Made by a program: the position numbers and the translations under genes
In this document: positions 36,728 to 44,829 of the stretch, piece after piece
How the letters are laid out: each line of letters opens with the position of its first letter
Position numbering within the stretch: the stretch's first letter is position 1
Notes under the pieces: model-generated
Told to the model about the DNA's origin: nothing
What the model saw: the letters and a program-made list of their open reading frames with translations, nothing else
Database searches by the model: none
NCBI GenBank assembly: GCA_963802905.1
Contig: CAWDKH010000004.1
Coordinates: forward strand, 372,001-436,000
Source of the DNA: DASQFQ01 sp963802905
Lineage (GTDB): Bacteria > Actinomycetota > Thermoleophilia > Solirubrobacterales > Solirubrobacteraceae
DNA length: 64,000 bases
Reading direction: 5' to 3'

Positions 36728-37843
36728 ATGAGAACGAGGAGCATTGCTGGGGTCCTCGCCCTCCTGTTGGCCGTCGCCATGATCGGCGCTGGAACGGCGT
36801 TTGCGCAGACGCCGAAGCCCAAGGCCGAGAAGCCGCCCACGGCCACGAAGCCGCCCGGGGCCACGAAGCCCAAGGCCGCGAAGCCCAAGGCCGCGAAGCC
36901 GCCCAAGGCCGCGAAGCCGCCCAAGGCCGAGCCGCCCAATGCCGAGAAACCGCCTAAGGCCCAGAAGCCGCAGGCCGAGAAGCCCGCCGCGACGCCGAAG
37001 AGACCGACGCCGGCCCAGCCGAAGCCGGCACAGGCCAACGCGCCGAGCGCCCAGCCGAACGAGCCTGCACCGGAGCCACGCGGCGAGGTTACGACGACCG
37101 TTTCGCCGAGCGCCCAGCCGAACGAGCCTGCACGGGAGCCACGCGGCCGGGTTACGACGACCGTTTCGCCGAGCCCCACGACCGCCCCGTCCCTCGCAGC
37201 CTCCCGCGCCAGTGCCGCCAGCCCAGAACCATCGGGAACGGGCTCCGCCAGCAGCGGCGGCGATTCCGCCGACGCGATCCCCGTGGCCCGCGGAGGGGCC
37301 AATGCCGCGCCAGGACGCGAGCCTGGTTTGGCGACCGACGACGTCACCGAGGCGACTGCTGTCCCGGTCGATGGTCAGCAGGCTCGCTTGGTAACCGTCG
37401 ACAGCCTCCCGGGCTACAACGTGCCGCTACTGCTGCTCACGTTGTTACTCGCCATCGTCTTTACGGTCGGCCTCGGCTATTACATCCGACGCGAGCTTCG
37501 GGGCTCGCCGAGGACCGTGGCGCGTCGACGACAACCTCGTGCGAGCCCATTGCGAGCCCGCACGATGGTCCACGCTTTCAGCGGACGCGTCGGTTGCTCG
37601 ATTGCCGCCTGGTCCGCGGGTATCTTCGCGCGCATCTCGACATTGCGGGCCGAGGAGCACGCAATGACCAAGAAGAGGCCTTCGCAACAGGCTCCACGGA
37701 CCCCCGGTGCTGCTCGCGCGCCGATGGCCCGCCACAGAGCTTCGAGGCGGGAAGCGGCAGGCGACCGGGCGCAACGCCCGAGAACGACGGTCGCCTATCG
37801 GCCTCGGCCGCTCGTGGCTGGACGACTCAGCCGGCGACGGTGA
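36728..37843 (+). CDS. exported Lys/Pro/Ala-repeat protein with membrane anchor
   Basis: 371 residues. A signal peptide (GVLALLLAVAMIGAGTAFA) is followed by about 75 residues of KP/PKAxKPP repeats, then two copies of a 23-residue unit (SAQPNEPAPEPRGEVTTTVS type), a Ser/Ala region and one membrane helix (NVPLLLLTLLLAIVFTVGLGYYI, about 228-250) with a basic cytoplasmic tail. This is a stalk-like surface protein, probably spanning the cell wall. The last 115 residues are basic and low in order; the true end could be earlier if a frame error is present. Confidence 0.6.
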   Translation: MRTRSIAGVLALLLAVAMIGAGTAFAQTPKPKAEKPPTATKPPGATKPKAAKPKAAKPPKAAKPPKAEPPNAEKPPKAQKPQAEKPAATPKRPTPAQPKPAQANAPSAQPNEPAPEPRGEVTTTVSPSAQPNEPAREPRGRVTTTVSPSPTTAPSLAASRASAASPEPSGTGSASSGGDSADAIPVARGGANAAPGREPGLATDDVTEATAVPVDGQQARLVTVDSLPGYNVPLLLLTLLLAIVFTVGLGYYIRRELRGSPRTVARRRQPRASPLRARTMVHAFSGRVGCSIAAWSAGIFARISTLRAEEHAMTKKRPSQQAPRTPGAARAPMARHRASRREAAGDRAQRPRTTVAYRPRPLVAGRLSRRR

Positions 37844-38022
37844 TTACGACTGCCGATTTCCATGGCGCCTGTTGCGCAGCGCCTGGTCAGCGCACGTACC
37901 CGCCGCGGAAGTAGGCATAAGGGCCGCCAGTTCCTAGCTGGAGCGGTGTCGCGAGCCGCTGGCGCGAGGCACTCGCGGAGGGTCAGCGGGGCCCGGAGTG
38001 ACCGGGCCCGCCAACTCGACTC
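37844..38022. other. short non-coding gap
   Basis: I see nothing recognisable between the convergent repeat-protein gene and the small secreted protein gene. Confidence 0.3.
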
Positions 38023-38325
38023 TTACTCGCCCGGGTCGTTGTTGCCGCCGGGGTTCGGCACGCCGCCGGAGGTCGGGATCTCGTCTCCGCCGCGGTTGTC
38101 GGCGTTGTAGGAGTTGCCGGGATCGCCGCCGTAGCAGTGCTCGCCGGCCACGAACGTGATCGCGTCGCTGCCGTTGCCGTTGCCGGCGTTGCACTTCGAC
38201 TTGGTGTCGGGCGGCGGGGGCGGGGGCGGGCAGTCCCACGCGAGCGCCGCTGCCGGCGCCAACGCGCCGCCCCCGAGCAAGGCCGCGACCGACGCGGCCG
38301 CGAGTCTGCGCCTGATCGTCACCAT
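38023..38325 (-). CDS. small secreted Asn/Gly-rich protein
   Basis: 100 residues. Signal peptide at 1-29 (AAASVAALLGGGALAPAAALA). The mature part starts with WDCPPPPPPPD and continues Gly/Asn/Asp-rich with two Cys (KCNAGNG and EHCYGGDPGNS), ending GGNNDPGE. The composition resembles short secreted calcium-binding-like proteins common in this group. Function unknown. Confidence 0.5.
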   Translation of the reverse strand: MVTIRRRLAAASVAALLGGGALAPAAALAWDCPPPPPPPDTKSKCNAGNGNGSDAITFVAGEHCYGGDPGNSYNADNRGGDEIPTSGGVPNPGGNNDPGE

Positions 38326-38513
38326 CTACCTACCTCCTGTTGGTCCGCGTCGCTCCCTCGGCGACGTTCGTCGACTAGAGCGCGCGTGATTGAACGGGGT
38401 TGGTTGATTGCGCGAAAGCCCGTCCTTTCGGCTAGTCCTCCAACCAGCCGCAGCGATTTTCACGCTGCACGTGCCACGGCCCGAGTGAGCGTCCCGCCGC
38501 AGCCGCGGCGAGG

Positions 38514-39812
38514 TCAGCGGCGAACGGTCGCGACCACCGGACCGCCGCGCGCCGGGACGATGACGATGCCGCGGCGGCCGACACGGCGTCGCATTGGGGC
38601 CTCGGGCCGCAGCTCGAGCGCGCGCAGTAGCTCGTCGATTACCGTCCGCGCCTCGAACTGGGCGAACTCGGCGCCGACACACCGACGCACCCCGCCGCCG
38701 AACGGCAGCCACGCGCCGGCGGGCGGACGTGTCGCAACGAACCGGTCGACCCGCCAGTCGTCCGGTTGCTCGTAGACGTCCGCGCGGCGGTGGATGAGCA
38801 AGCTGCAGGACGCGACCGTCGCGCCCGCCGGCAGCCGCCAGCCAGCGATCTGCCGCGGACGTCGTAACCGGCGCAGGCTGCCAAGCGGCACGGGCGGGTG
38901 CAGTCGCAGGGTCTCGGTGACCGCCGCCCCCGCGAGTCCTGCCTCTCCGGCCGCGAGACGCATCTGCGCGTCAGGGTGCGCTGCGATCTCGGTCAGCGCC
39001 CAACTGAGCAACCCCGCGGTGGTCTCATGCCCGGCGACCAGCAACGTGAGCAACTCGTCACGCAGGTCAGAGTCCGAAAGGGTCGCGCCATCCTCGTCCC
39101 GCGCTAGCAGCAGCAACGACAAGATGTCCGTGCGCGCTTCGAGGTCGGCGACCTCCCGACGTCGGGCGATTTCGTCGAGGATGCCCCGGTCGACGTCGGC
39201 CAGCTGACGCCGGAATCCGCGCAGCTTCATCAATCGGTCCGGGCCGAGGAAAGCGAAGATCAGCCCTCGGCGCGGGTCGGTCGTCCAGCTCACCAGGCGC
39301 CGCAGGGGCCCGCCGAGGCGATCGAGACGCGGGCCCTCGTCGAGGCCGAACACCGCCCGCAGCACGACGTGCAACGTGATTGCGTGCATGCGCGACAGGG
39401 TCGGCACCGCCACGCCGATCGGCCAGGTCGCGATCTCGCGGCGCGTCGCCTCGCGGATGAGCGCCTCGTAGGCGCGCATGCGCTCACCGTGGAAGGGTGG
39501 CAGCACGAGCTTGCGGCGACGCAGATGGTCCGGCCCGTCGAGCAGCAGGACGTTGCGCGTTCCCAGCAGCGGGCGCAGCGCCATATTCGCCACACCCGAG
39601 TCCGCCTCGTCCGGCGCGTAGGTATAGAGCTCACGCACCGCATCCGGGTGCGCGAGCACGACCCATGTCTCCCCCATCGCACGCGCAGTGAAGACGTCGC
39701 CGAACGCCCGATGCGCCGATTCGAAGAAGCCGTAAGGATCGAGGCCGTAGCGCAGCGTCTGCAGCGGGAGTGGCAAGCGCGGGCCGGGCGGTAGCCCAGG
39801 CAGAGTCGCCAT
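38514..39812 (-). CDS. cytochrome P450
   Basis: 432 residues from ATG 39812. All signatures are present: I-helix AGHETTAGLLSWAL with the acid-alcohol-like ETT, K-helix ExxR in TETLRLHPP, and the heme loop FGGGVRRCVGAEFA with the Cys ligand. N-terminus LPGLPPGPRLPLPLQ is soluble, without anchor. The sequence style (RFGDVFTAR-like start, DGPDHLRRRKLVLPPFHG) resembles the CYP110/CYP1xx group acting on hydrophobic substrates. No ferredoxin or reductase gene is adjacent, so redox partners lie elsewhere. Confidence 0.94.
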   Translation of the reverse strand: MATLPGLPPGPRLPLPLQTLRYGLDPYGFFESAHRAFGDVFTARAMGETWVVLAHPDAVRELYTYAPDEADSGVANMALRPLLGTRNVLLLDGPDHLRRRKLVLPPFHGERMRAYEALIREATRREIATWPIGVAVPTLSRMHAITLHVVLRAVFGLDEGPRLDRLGGPLRRLVSWTTDPRRGLIFAFLGPDRLMKLRGFRRQLADVDRGILDEIARRREVADLEARTDILSLLLLARDEDGATLSDSDLRDELLTLLVAGHETTAGLLSWALTEIAAHPDAQMRLAAGEAGLAGAAVTETLRLHPPVPLGSLRRLRRPRQIAGWRLPAGATVASCSLLIHRRADVYEQPDDWRVDRFVATRPPAGAWLPFGGGVRRCVGAEFAQFEARTVIDELLRALELRPEAPMRRRVGRRGIVIVPARGGPVVATVRR

Positions 39813-40203
39813 GATGCCAATTCTCCTCGACACCGACTCCACGTCGCGCGCGGTTGGGAGGCATCCCGTCGATCTCACTCGCCGGGTTCAGGGGTCCTGC
39901 GAGACGCGCGGGGCCATCAGTGCCCCGCGCATCCCGAAAGCTCACCGTTCGTGGCGGAACGCGTCCTCCGTGACGGGCATATAGATACCCAACCGCGGCG
40001 TTATCTGCACGTCTGCGTTCAGACAACGGGTAGGGCGCTGTGAGTCAGGAACTTGAAACCCGCGCGCCCCGCCAGGAGTCAGCGGCGTGAGGCACTTCCC
40101 AGAACGGCCGGACAGCGCTCCTGGCCGGCACGCAACCGAAGCGCGCACGCACGCTTGCGCAGAGCGGTCTCGTGTGGGGATCGGGCTCGAATGCTCGATT
40201 TTG
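39813..40203. other. intergenic region between P450 and csrA
   Basis: No gene is supported. It should hold the P450 promoter on the reverse strand; a relatively AT-rich run lies around 39975-40015. Confidence 0.35.
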
Positions 40204-40232
40204 TTGATTGTTCATGGATCGTTGACTATGTT
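40204..40232 (+). promoter_or_regulatory. candidate housekeeping promoter of csrA
   Basis: TTGATT (40204-40209) and TATGTT (40227-40232) are 17 bases apart in an AT-rich patch that stands out from the surroundings. The csrA ATG lies 35 bases downstream with GGGAGG at 40255-40260 as ribosome site. Confidence 0.5.
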
Positions 40233-40267
40233 CTCGCTCAATCGACCCAGGCCAGGGAGGCGGGGCC

Positions 40268-40501
40268 ATGCTCGTTCTGACACGCAAGTCCAACCAGTCG
40301 ATCATGATCGGGGACGACATCGAATTAGCGGTCCTCTCGATCAATGGCGAGAAGGTCCGGATCGGTATCGACGCGCCTCGGGCGATCCCGGTGTTCCGAA
40401 AGGAGGTCTACCTCGAGATCCACCTGGAGAACGTCGCGGCGAGAGCTTCGGCGCGGGCCGAGGTGGACGACGCGCTGAAGAGGCTCTCGCCAAGCCCATG
40501 A
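40268..40501 (+). CDS. csrA: carbon storage regulator CsrA
   Basis: 77 residues. MLVLTRKSNQSIMIGDDIELAVL is the canonical RNA-binding beta-1 start, with Arg 6 and, in the second half, GIDAPRAIPVFRKEVYLEI holding the other RNA-contact region. The C-terminal extension (about 20 residues past the core) is helical and acidic/basic. It binds GGA motifs in mRNA leaders and controls translation. FliW, its usual antagonist in Gram-positive bacteria, and flagellar genes are not in the window. Confidence 0.93.
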   Translation: MLVLTRKSNQSIMIGDDIELAVLSINGEKVRIGIDAPRAIPVFRKEVYLEIHLENVAARASARAEVDDALKRLSPSP

Positions 40502-40520
40502 TCGGTCATGCCACGGCCCG

Positions 40521-40811
40521 GTGCCCTGGGCAAATGGGCCCGCGGAGAGCTTCCTCGTCTCTTCCGACGAGCTGCGCCGGCTCGCCGAGTCGGCCGGCTT
40601 CACCGTCCTGGAATGGCTCGACGGCCAGGACCTGATCGCCCGCATCGGCACCAACGCCGCCTCCGGTAGCCCTGGAATGACGACCGGAGTCCAGGGCATC
40701 ACGCTCGCGCTCGTGATGCCCGACTTCGAGCCGCGAATGGCAGCCCTCGCCCGCAACGTCGAAAACAGCGCGGAGCAATGGTCATGGCCGTCTGCTCCAA
40801 GACTTGAGTAA
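40521..40811 (+). pseudogene. C-terminal fragment of a SAM-dependent methyltransferase
   Basis: The frame reads PWANGPAESFLVSSDELRRL, then AGFTVLEWLDG and LALVMPDFEPRMAALARNVEN, which is the C-terminal third of class I methyltransferases (pattern PWA-G-x-SFLV-x-x-ELR-x-x-x-x-AGF). The SAM-binding half is absent and the last residues drift into another frame. It begins right after csrA, so it looks like a relic rather than a gene. Confidence 0.6.
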
Positions 40812-40826
40812 ACCCGCGCCCAGCAG

Positions 40827-40857
40827 CCAGCGTGCGGCTCTGCGCGAAAGCCGCTGG
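40827..40857. repeat. hairpin repeat, copy 1 (TGCGCGA loop)
   Basis: Stem GCGGCT (40834-40839) with AGCCGC (40849-40854), extended by CCAG/CTGG outside; loop CTGCGCGAA. First member of the dispersed family whose best consensus is GAGTGCTGCTTTGCGCGA followed by a complementary arm. Confidence 0.6.
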
Positions 40858-41034
40858 CCAGCACGAGCTCCGGCCCGCTGCTCTTCATTCCTCGGCGCAC
40901 CAGTCGGATAGCCGTGCCGGCTCCACAGCCGGAAATAACTGCGAGGTAGTAGAAAGATGCCCTCGCCCGGCATCGAGAGCCATACGATTGCAGTCCGACA
41001 GCCGATCGCAGGTGACCCGGGGAGGCGTCGCAGC

Positions 41035-41511
41035 ATGGCGAGGACGGTTCATCGATGGCTCACGGCGTTGGCAGTGGCGGCAATTGGCCTCGCGGCCTGC
41101 GGCGATGAGGACGGCGCGGAGGTCAGACCGGTCACGACGACCGAGGCCGAGCAGGATGCCCCGGTGATCGGCGACGCGATCCTGATCGAGACGCGCATCA
41201 CCAACGTTGAACGCCACACGGCCGAGGTCCTCAGCGGGTCCTTCGTTGGCGAGTCGGCGTTCTGCCCGGGCGGCAAGGCCAGCGGAGGCGGCAATCCAAC
41301 GGTGATCACCACGTTCCGCTGTCGCGACGGCCGCCTGAAGATCCGCTTCGCACCGATGCAGCGAAGCCCGGTTCAGAGCGCCGTCTGGGAGGTCGTGAGC
41401 GGCACCGGCAGCTTCGCTGGGCTGCGCGGGGGCGGCTCGATGGTGGCCAGGTCCGAAAGCGACGCTTCAGAGAACCTCCGGGAGACCTTCACCGGCACGA
41501 TCGGCAAGTAA
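41035..41511 (+). CDS. hypothetical lipoprotein
   Basis: 158 residues from ATG 41035, preceded by GGGGAGG. Lipobox GLAAC (Cys about 22). The mature domain (ILIETRITNVERHTAEVLSG, FRCRDGRLKIRF, WEVVSGTGSFAGLRGGGSM) has the pattern of small beta-barrel proteins resembling allene oxide cyclase-like/avidin-type folds (the VxSGTGxFAGLxGxG motif). Role unknown. Confidence 0.65.
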   Translation: MARTVHRWLTALAVAAIGLAACGDEDGAEVRPVTTTEAEQDAPVIGDAILIETRITNVERHTAEVLSGSFVGESAFCPGGKASGGGNPTVITTFRCRDGRLKIRFAPMQRSPVQSAVWEVVSGTGSFAGLRGGGSMVARSESDASENLRETFTGTIGK

Positions 41512-41614
41512 GGCGCTTCCGCTTCGCCTAGCGCCGGCACTCACTCCCGCTGACGCGAGCCGCCGCCGGACGGCGCTGGACAGCGGGTGCGGGGCTCGTC
41601 TAGCGTCGCCCGCT

Positions 41615-41832
41615 ATGGAGACGATCAACGGGTGCACAGATGTGGCAAGCGGTGAGATCACCTGCCTGCTCGGTGACCGAGAGATTCAAGGTCCCAGCGG
41701 GCGGCTTCGTCTTCATCCCGCGGGGAACCCCGGCACACAGCGTGGAACTCTGGCAACGCGCCGATGCTGGGGCTGATCGTGATCTCGCCCGGCGGTGCGG
41801 AGCACGTCTTCGAGCCCGTGCAATCCGCCTGA
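41615..41832 (+). pseudogene. degraded cupin-domain protein
   Basis: Three frames together spell a cupin: SGEITCLLGDREIQ from ATG 41615, then VPAGGFVFIPRGTPAHSVELW, then GNAPMLGLIVISPGGAEHVFEPV ending at 41832. Only the second half of the domain is left. Both insertions and missing sequence are needed to explain it, so this is a true remnant. Confidence 0.55.
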
Positions 41833-41855
41833 TCCTCGCCGCTCCCGGTGCCTCG

Positions 41856-41890
41856 CGGTGCTCCTTTGCGCGACGAGCGGCAGCGGCGCG
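41856..41890. repeat. hairpin repeat, copy 2
   Basis: GCTC (41860-41863) and GAGC (41875-41878) enclose CTTTGCGCGAC. Lies 28 bp after the cupin remnant. Confidence 0.55.
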
Positions 41891-41900
41891 TGATCTGTTC

Positions 41901-41935
41901 CTGAGTGCCGGATCTGCCTCGGAGCAGCAGCGGCC
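41901..41935. repeat. hairpin repeat variant with TCTGCCTCGGA loop, copy A
   Basis: Begins CTGAGTGCCG like the main family but continues GATCTGCCTCGGAGCAGCAG. Nearly the same element recurs at 42257-42291. Confidence 0.55.
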
Positions 41936-42256
41936 TTTGGGCGCGGTCCGTCCACAGGGGATAGGGTCGGTTCCGGCTCACCAAGCAGGCCAGGATGTTC
42001 CGCACGAGTCGGACCGCCAGCCGAGGGCGCGCAGCGCTGACGTGGATGGGCGAATGGAGGTTGCCCGGTTCCGAGCGCCGTGCCGCACGGTCGTCGCGCG
42101 ATGCCGAGCGCCAGATACTCCGCAACGAGAAGCGCATGGCAAAGCTAGAAGCAGAGCGAAACAAGTCTGGGAACCCGCCGTACCATCCCGGCGCCGGGGC
42201 TGGGGGTATGTGAGTCTCCTGCGCCTCGGCTAGCGCGCTTCCGCCCTCACCTGTGA

Positions 42257-42291
42257 GCAAGAGTGCCGCTTCTGCCTCGGAGGAGCAGTGC
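42257..42291. repeat. hairpin repeat variant with TCTGCCTCGGA loop, copy B
   Basis: GAGTGCCGCT followed by TCTGCCTCGGAGGAGCAG; matches the element at 41901 at most positions. Located about 100 bp past the end of the hydrolase gene. Confidence 0.55.
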
Positions 42292-42393
42292 ACATACTTA
42301 GCCGAGCCAGTCTCGACCTGCGCTCCCGCTCGTCGTCCAAAGCGGAGGCCGGCCGATTAAGGCCAGACCGACGAGCCAGGTGAGAAGAGGTTT

Positions 42394-43290
42394 CTAGGGC
42401 TGCTGGTCCAGTAGCGCGGCGGCCACGCGCTCCGGTGCCTCGAGCGGCGGCCAATGCGCAACGTCCTCCAGCGCCGTGAACGGTGCGTCCGGGACTCGCT
42501 CGCGGATGCGCTCGGCCATGTGCGCGCCGGAGACCGGATCGAGCATTCCCCAGACGAAGGCGAGCGGTACGTCAGTCGTCTCGAGTACCCGCGTCCAGCG
42601 CTCGGCGTTCTCGCGGCGGTCCTCGATGTAGCGGATCAGGAGATGCGCGTTCCGCTGCCCGTTGTGCAGGTGGAAGCTCTGCCAGATCCCGGCGGCGTCG
42701 GCAGTCGAGTCGTACCCCTCCGGGAATGTCGGCGCGAGGCCGGCCATGAACAACTCGCCGTTCATCGCGGCGCTTATCTGCGGCCCGTGCTCCGGATCGA
42801 GTAGGGCCACCTGCGTGGGCTGGGGCCGGTGCAGGTCCGGGTAGATGCCGCCGTTCATGAAGTGGAGCGCGCGCAAGTCGACCGCGAGCGTGCCGGCCGC
42901 GCGCCGCGTCAGGAGCTCCTGCGCGACGCTGACCGAGTAGTCGTGCGCCACGACCACCGTGGACTCGATCCCCTCGTGCCCCCACAGCGCCTCGACCAGG
43001 TCCGCCTGCTCGAGCAGCGAGTAGCGGTGCTCGCGCGGCTTGGTAGATGCGCCGAAGCCCAGCAGGTCGGGCATCGTGAGCGCGTAGCGCTCGGCCAGGG
43101 CAGGGGCGATCTTCGCCCAGTCGTGCGATGAGCTGGGGAACCCATGCAGCAGCGTCATGGACGGCCCCGACCCCTCGCGGCGAACGAACACGCCCTGCTC
43201 GGTTCCGCTCAGCTCCAGCGGAACAAGGTCGCCGCCTGACCACCAGTCCTGCACGTCCACGGGCGCAGTATTCCGGTTCCGGGCGTTCAT
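42394..43290 (-). CDS. alpha/beta hydrolase, epoxide hydrolase/haloalkane dehalogenase-like
   Basis: 298 residues. LLHGFPSSSHDWAKIAP (oxyanion HGFP), MPDLLGFGASTKP and the nucleophile elbow VVVAHDYSVSVA with Asp rather than Ser place it with epoxide hydrolases and dehalogenases. The catalytic His is in LEDVAHWPPLEAPERVA and an Asp is in VWGMLDPVSGAH. A cap domain of about 90 residues lies between. Substrate unknown. Isolated gene among remnants. Confidence 0.85.
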   Translation of the reverse strand: MNARNRNTAPVDVQDWWSGGDLVPLELSGTEQGVFVRREGSGPSMTLLHGFPSSSHDWAKIAPALAERYALTMPDLLGFGASTKPREHRYSLLEQADLVEALWGHEGIESTVVVAHDYSVSVAQELLTRRAAGTLAVDLRALHFMNGGIYPDLHRPQPTQVALLDPEHGPQISAAMNGELFMAGLAPTFPEGYDSTADAAGIWQSFHLHNGQRNAHLLIRYIEDRRENAERWTRVLETTDVPLAFVWGMLDPVSGAHMAERIRERVPDAPFTALEDVAHWPPLEAPERVAAALLDQQP

Positions 43291-43388
43291 CGGAAGCGCG
43301 ATCCAGCGCCACCATGAAGGTGTGAATGTGGCCTTGACCGAGGCACGGAGGGACTCGCAAAGCAGCAGCCCGCGAGGCCAGACGGCCG

Positions 43389-43420
43389 AGTGCTGCTTCC
43401 CCTGCGACCAGCAGCGCGAC
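43389..43420. repeat. hairpin repeat, copy 3
   Basis: AGTGCTGC then a 14-base loop TTCCCCTGCGACCA and GCAGC (43411-43415) closing on GCTGC (43392-43396). Confidence 0.5.
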
Positions 43421-43430
43421 TCGTCGGCGA

Positions 43431-43462
43431 CTCAATGCTGCTTTGCGCGAAAGGCGGGAGCG
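43431..43462. repeat. hairpin repeat, copy 4
   Basis: CTCAATGCTGCTTTGCGCGA followed by AAGGCGGGAG: the left arm and loop match the consensus, the right arm has decayed. Confidence 0.55.
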
Positions 43463-43605
43463 CGACGCGCACGTCCACCGGCCGCCGCCCACGCAGCGAC
43501 TTCAGGGATGCTCGCTTCCGGAGCGCTCGCGGCAGGCGAGCGGGGGCGCGTCGCCCGCTGCTGGCAGGCGGATTGTCAGTCTGCAGATCTTCTTAGGCGG
43601 CCTTG

Positions 43606-43737
43606 ATGGACCCTTGTGGATTTCGCGCGACACTCGGTCGCGTGGAAGACCTTGGACAGATTGCCGCCGTCGTGGTCGCATGCGGTACAGCGCTCGTCTT
43701 CGCCCTGATGGCGTGGGCGGGCCAACACCAGAGCTGA
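43606..43737 (+). CDS. possible small single-helix membrane protein
   Basis: 43 residues from ATG 43606. One hydrophobic helix (IAAVVVACGTALVFALMAW) is preceded by RATLGRVEDLGQ and followed by AGQHQS. No Shine-Dalgarno is visible, so this may be a chance frame or the tail of a lost gene. A GTG at 43642 is an alternative start. Confidence 0.3.
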   Translation: MDPCGFRATLGRVEDLGQIAAVVVACGTALVFALMAWAGQHQS

Positions 43738-43783
43738 CCCGCACCGGTCTCTCGGCAAACCCGGCGATGCGCTGCCGGCCCGG

Positions 43784-43815
43784 CGTTGTCGCTTTGCGCG
43801 ACGGGCGTGAGCGAA
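43784..43815. repeat. hairpin repeat, copy 5
   Basis: GTTGTCGCTTTGCGCGACGG followed by GCGTGAGCGAAGCG; loop TTTGCGCGA intact, arms partly replaced. Confidence 0.5.
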
Positions 43816-43864
43816 GCGCGGGTCGCCGGCGCTACTGGTTGTGCCTCAAGCAGAACGGTGAGAC

Positions 43865-44212
43865 TCAGATCTCCAGCAGCGACGCGTCGTACCACACGTC
43901 CTCTTGACCTGGTGCGAGGAGAAATCGCCAGCCGGGCGGCAGCGCGAGATACGGCAACACCTGTGGGGACCAGTCGGCGAGGTGCTCCGTGTGCACGGGT
44001 TGGAAGAAGTCCTCAGCCTGACTCAGGGTCTCCCCCCGCCAGATGTACCAGCCGTTTGTGCCTCGCTCCGGAGGATGTCGCAATCCGTTCAGCGGCCACT
44101 TGACGCTGTCGCGTACGTTCCACGCCACGCCGACGCGGCTGCCCATCCGCGGTGCTTGCGGCGGTACCCCGAACCGCTCGCAGATGGCCGACTGATCGCG
44201 CGATGGCCCCAT
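43865..44212 (-). CDS. Imm33-like/DUF2185-type small protein
   Basis: 115 residues. LRHPPERGTNGWYIWRGE, DFFQPVHTEHLADW and YLALPPGWRFLLAPGQEDVWYD form a compact conserved pattern that I associate with the Imm33-like immunity domain (DUF2185). Such proteins often protect against polymorphic toxins, but no toxin is beside it and many members are orphans. Start chosen at 44212; an internal Met at about residue 23 could also serve. Confidence 0.5.
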   Translation of the reverse strand: MGPSRDQSAICERFGVPPQAPRMGSRVGVAWNVRDSVKWPLNGLRHPPERGTNGWYIWRGETLSQAEDFFQPVHTEHLADWSPQVLPYLALPPGWRFLLAPGQEDVWYDASLLEI

Positions 44213-44238
44213 CGGTTGTTCCGCAAGATACGGCGCGC

Positions 44239-44266
44239 AAGTGCCGCTATGCGCGACAAGCGGCAG
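44239..44266. repeat. hairpin repeat, copy 6 (perfect 7-bp stem)
   Basis: TGCCGCT (44242-44248) and AGCGGCA (44259-44265) pair perfectly around ATGCGCGACA. Lies between the Imm33-like and SnoaL-like genes. Confidence 0.65.
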
Positions 44267-44313
44267 GGCAGCTCCGGCAAGTGTCTATTGCAAGGCGGCG
44301 CCCGCTAGCGCGG

Positions 44314-44652
44314 TCACCTCACATCCCAGCCGAAGTAAACCTCCGCGCGAGCGATCTGACCGCCATTGAAGGTGAGGACCTCGGTGTTGCGGCCACGCCC
44401 ACCGTCGGGGCGCGTGCGCTCATACGTAACGATCACCTCGTCGCCGGACTCGACGAGACGCACGAACTCGAACGCGTCACCCGACCCAGCACCGGGCCAG
44501 CAGCGCTCGAAGTAGCCGTCGCGGTCGAGAAACGGATCCGGCGGCGCGGAGAACGTGAAGTCCGGGCTGAGCAGCTGCTCCACGGCCCTACGGTCAGCCG
44601 TCGCAAAGCCCTCGTAGAGCTCACGTGCGATGTCGATCCGGTTCGTACTCAT
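44314..44652 (-). CDS. SnoaL-like / NTF2-fold protein
   Basis: 112 residues. ARELYEGFATADRRAVEQLLSPDFTF is the typical first helix and strand of NTF2-like proteins, followed by FERCWPGAG, FVRLVESGDEVIVTYE and ARAEVYFGWDV closing the cone. These fold as small isomerases, cyclases or ligand pockets; no catalytic assignment is possible. Confidence 0.8.
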   Translation of the reverse strand: MSTNRIDIARELYEGFATADRRAVEQLLSPDFTFSAPPDPFLDRDGYFERCWPGAGSGDAFEFVRLVESGDEVIVTYERTRPDGGRGRNTEVLTFNGGQIARAEVYFGWDVR

Positions 44653-44778
44653 CGCGCCCGTTCACCAGCCGTCCACAGCCGCGCGGGAGCCTACCCGAGC
44701 GCCCTGCCCTCCCGCGAGGCTCCGCCACAGCATCTGGCACCCGGGTGCCGAAGTCAGGTGAGGCGCCGCCGGGCGCCC

Positions 44779-44812
44779 GCTGAGTGCTGCTTTGGGCGAA
44801 TGGAAGGAGCGA
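44779..44812. repeat. hairpin repeat, copy 7
   Basis: CTGAGTGCTGCTTTGGGCGA followed by ATGGAAGGAG; a single change in the loop and a poor right arm. Lies just past the stop side of the LuxR-type gene. Confidence 0.55.
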
Positions 44813-44829
44813 CGGCGGCATCGCGCGAG

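Larger units (their letters stand above)
41833..42393. other. non-coding stretch with three hairpin repeats
   Basis: Holds one TTTGCGCGA hairpin and two copies of a related element with a TCTGCCTCGGA loop, 356 bp apart. A 72-codon frame at 41995-42213 ending in NKSGNPPYHPGAGAGGM has a lysine-rich helical part and might be a relic, but I cannot support it as a gene. Confidence 0.4.
43291..43605. other. non-coding stretch with two hairpin repeats
   Basis: No gene supported. Contains hairpin copies at 43389 and 43431 only 15 bp apart. Confidence 0.4.

Noticed and set aside
36870..36990. Tandem DNA repeat of regulatory type
   Set aside because: The repeated CCCAAGGCCGCGAAG pattern is simply the coding sequence for the KPPKA/KPKA repeats.
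36544..37347. Reverse-strand Gly/Ala/Leu-rich protein
   Set aside because: It is the antisense of the Lys/Pro repeat gene; the forward frame has a signal peptide, a membrane helix and a ribosome site.
41995..42213. 72-codon lysine-rich frame
   Set aside because: No ribosome site and no recognisable family. It may be a relic but cannot be supported as a gene.
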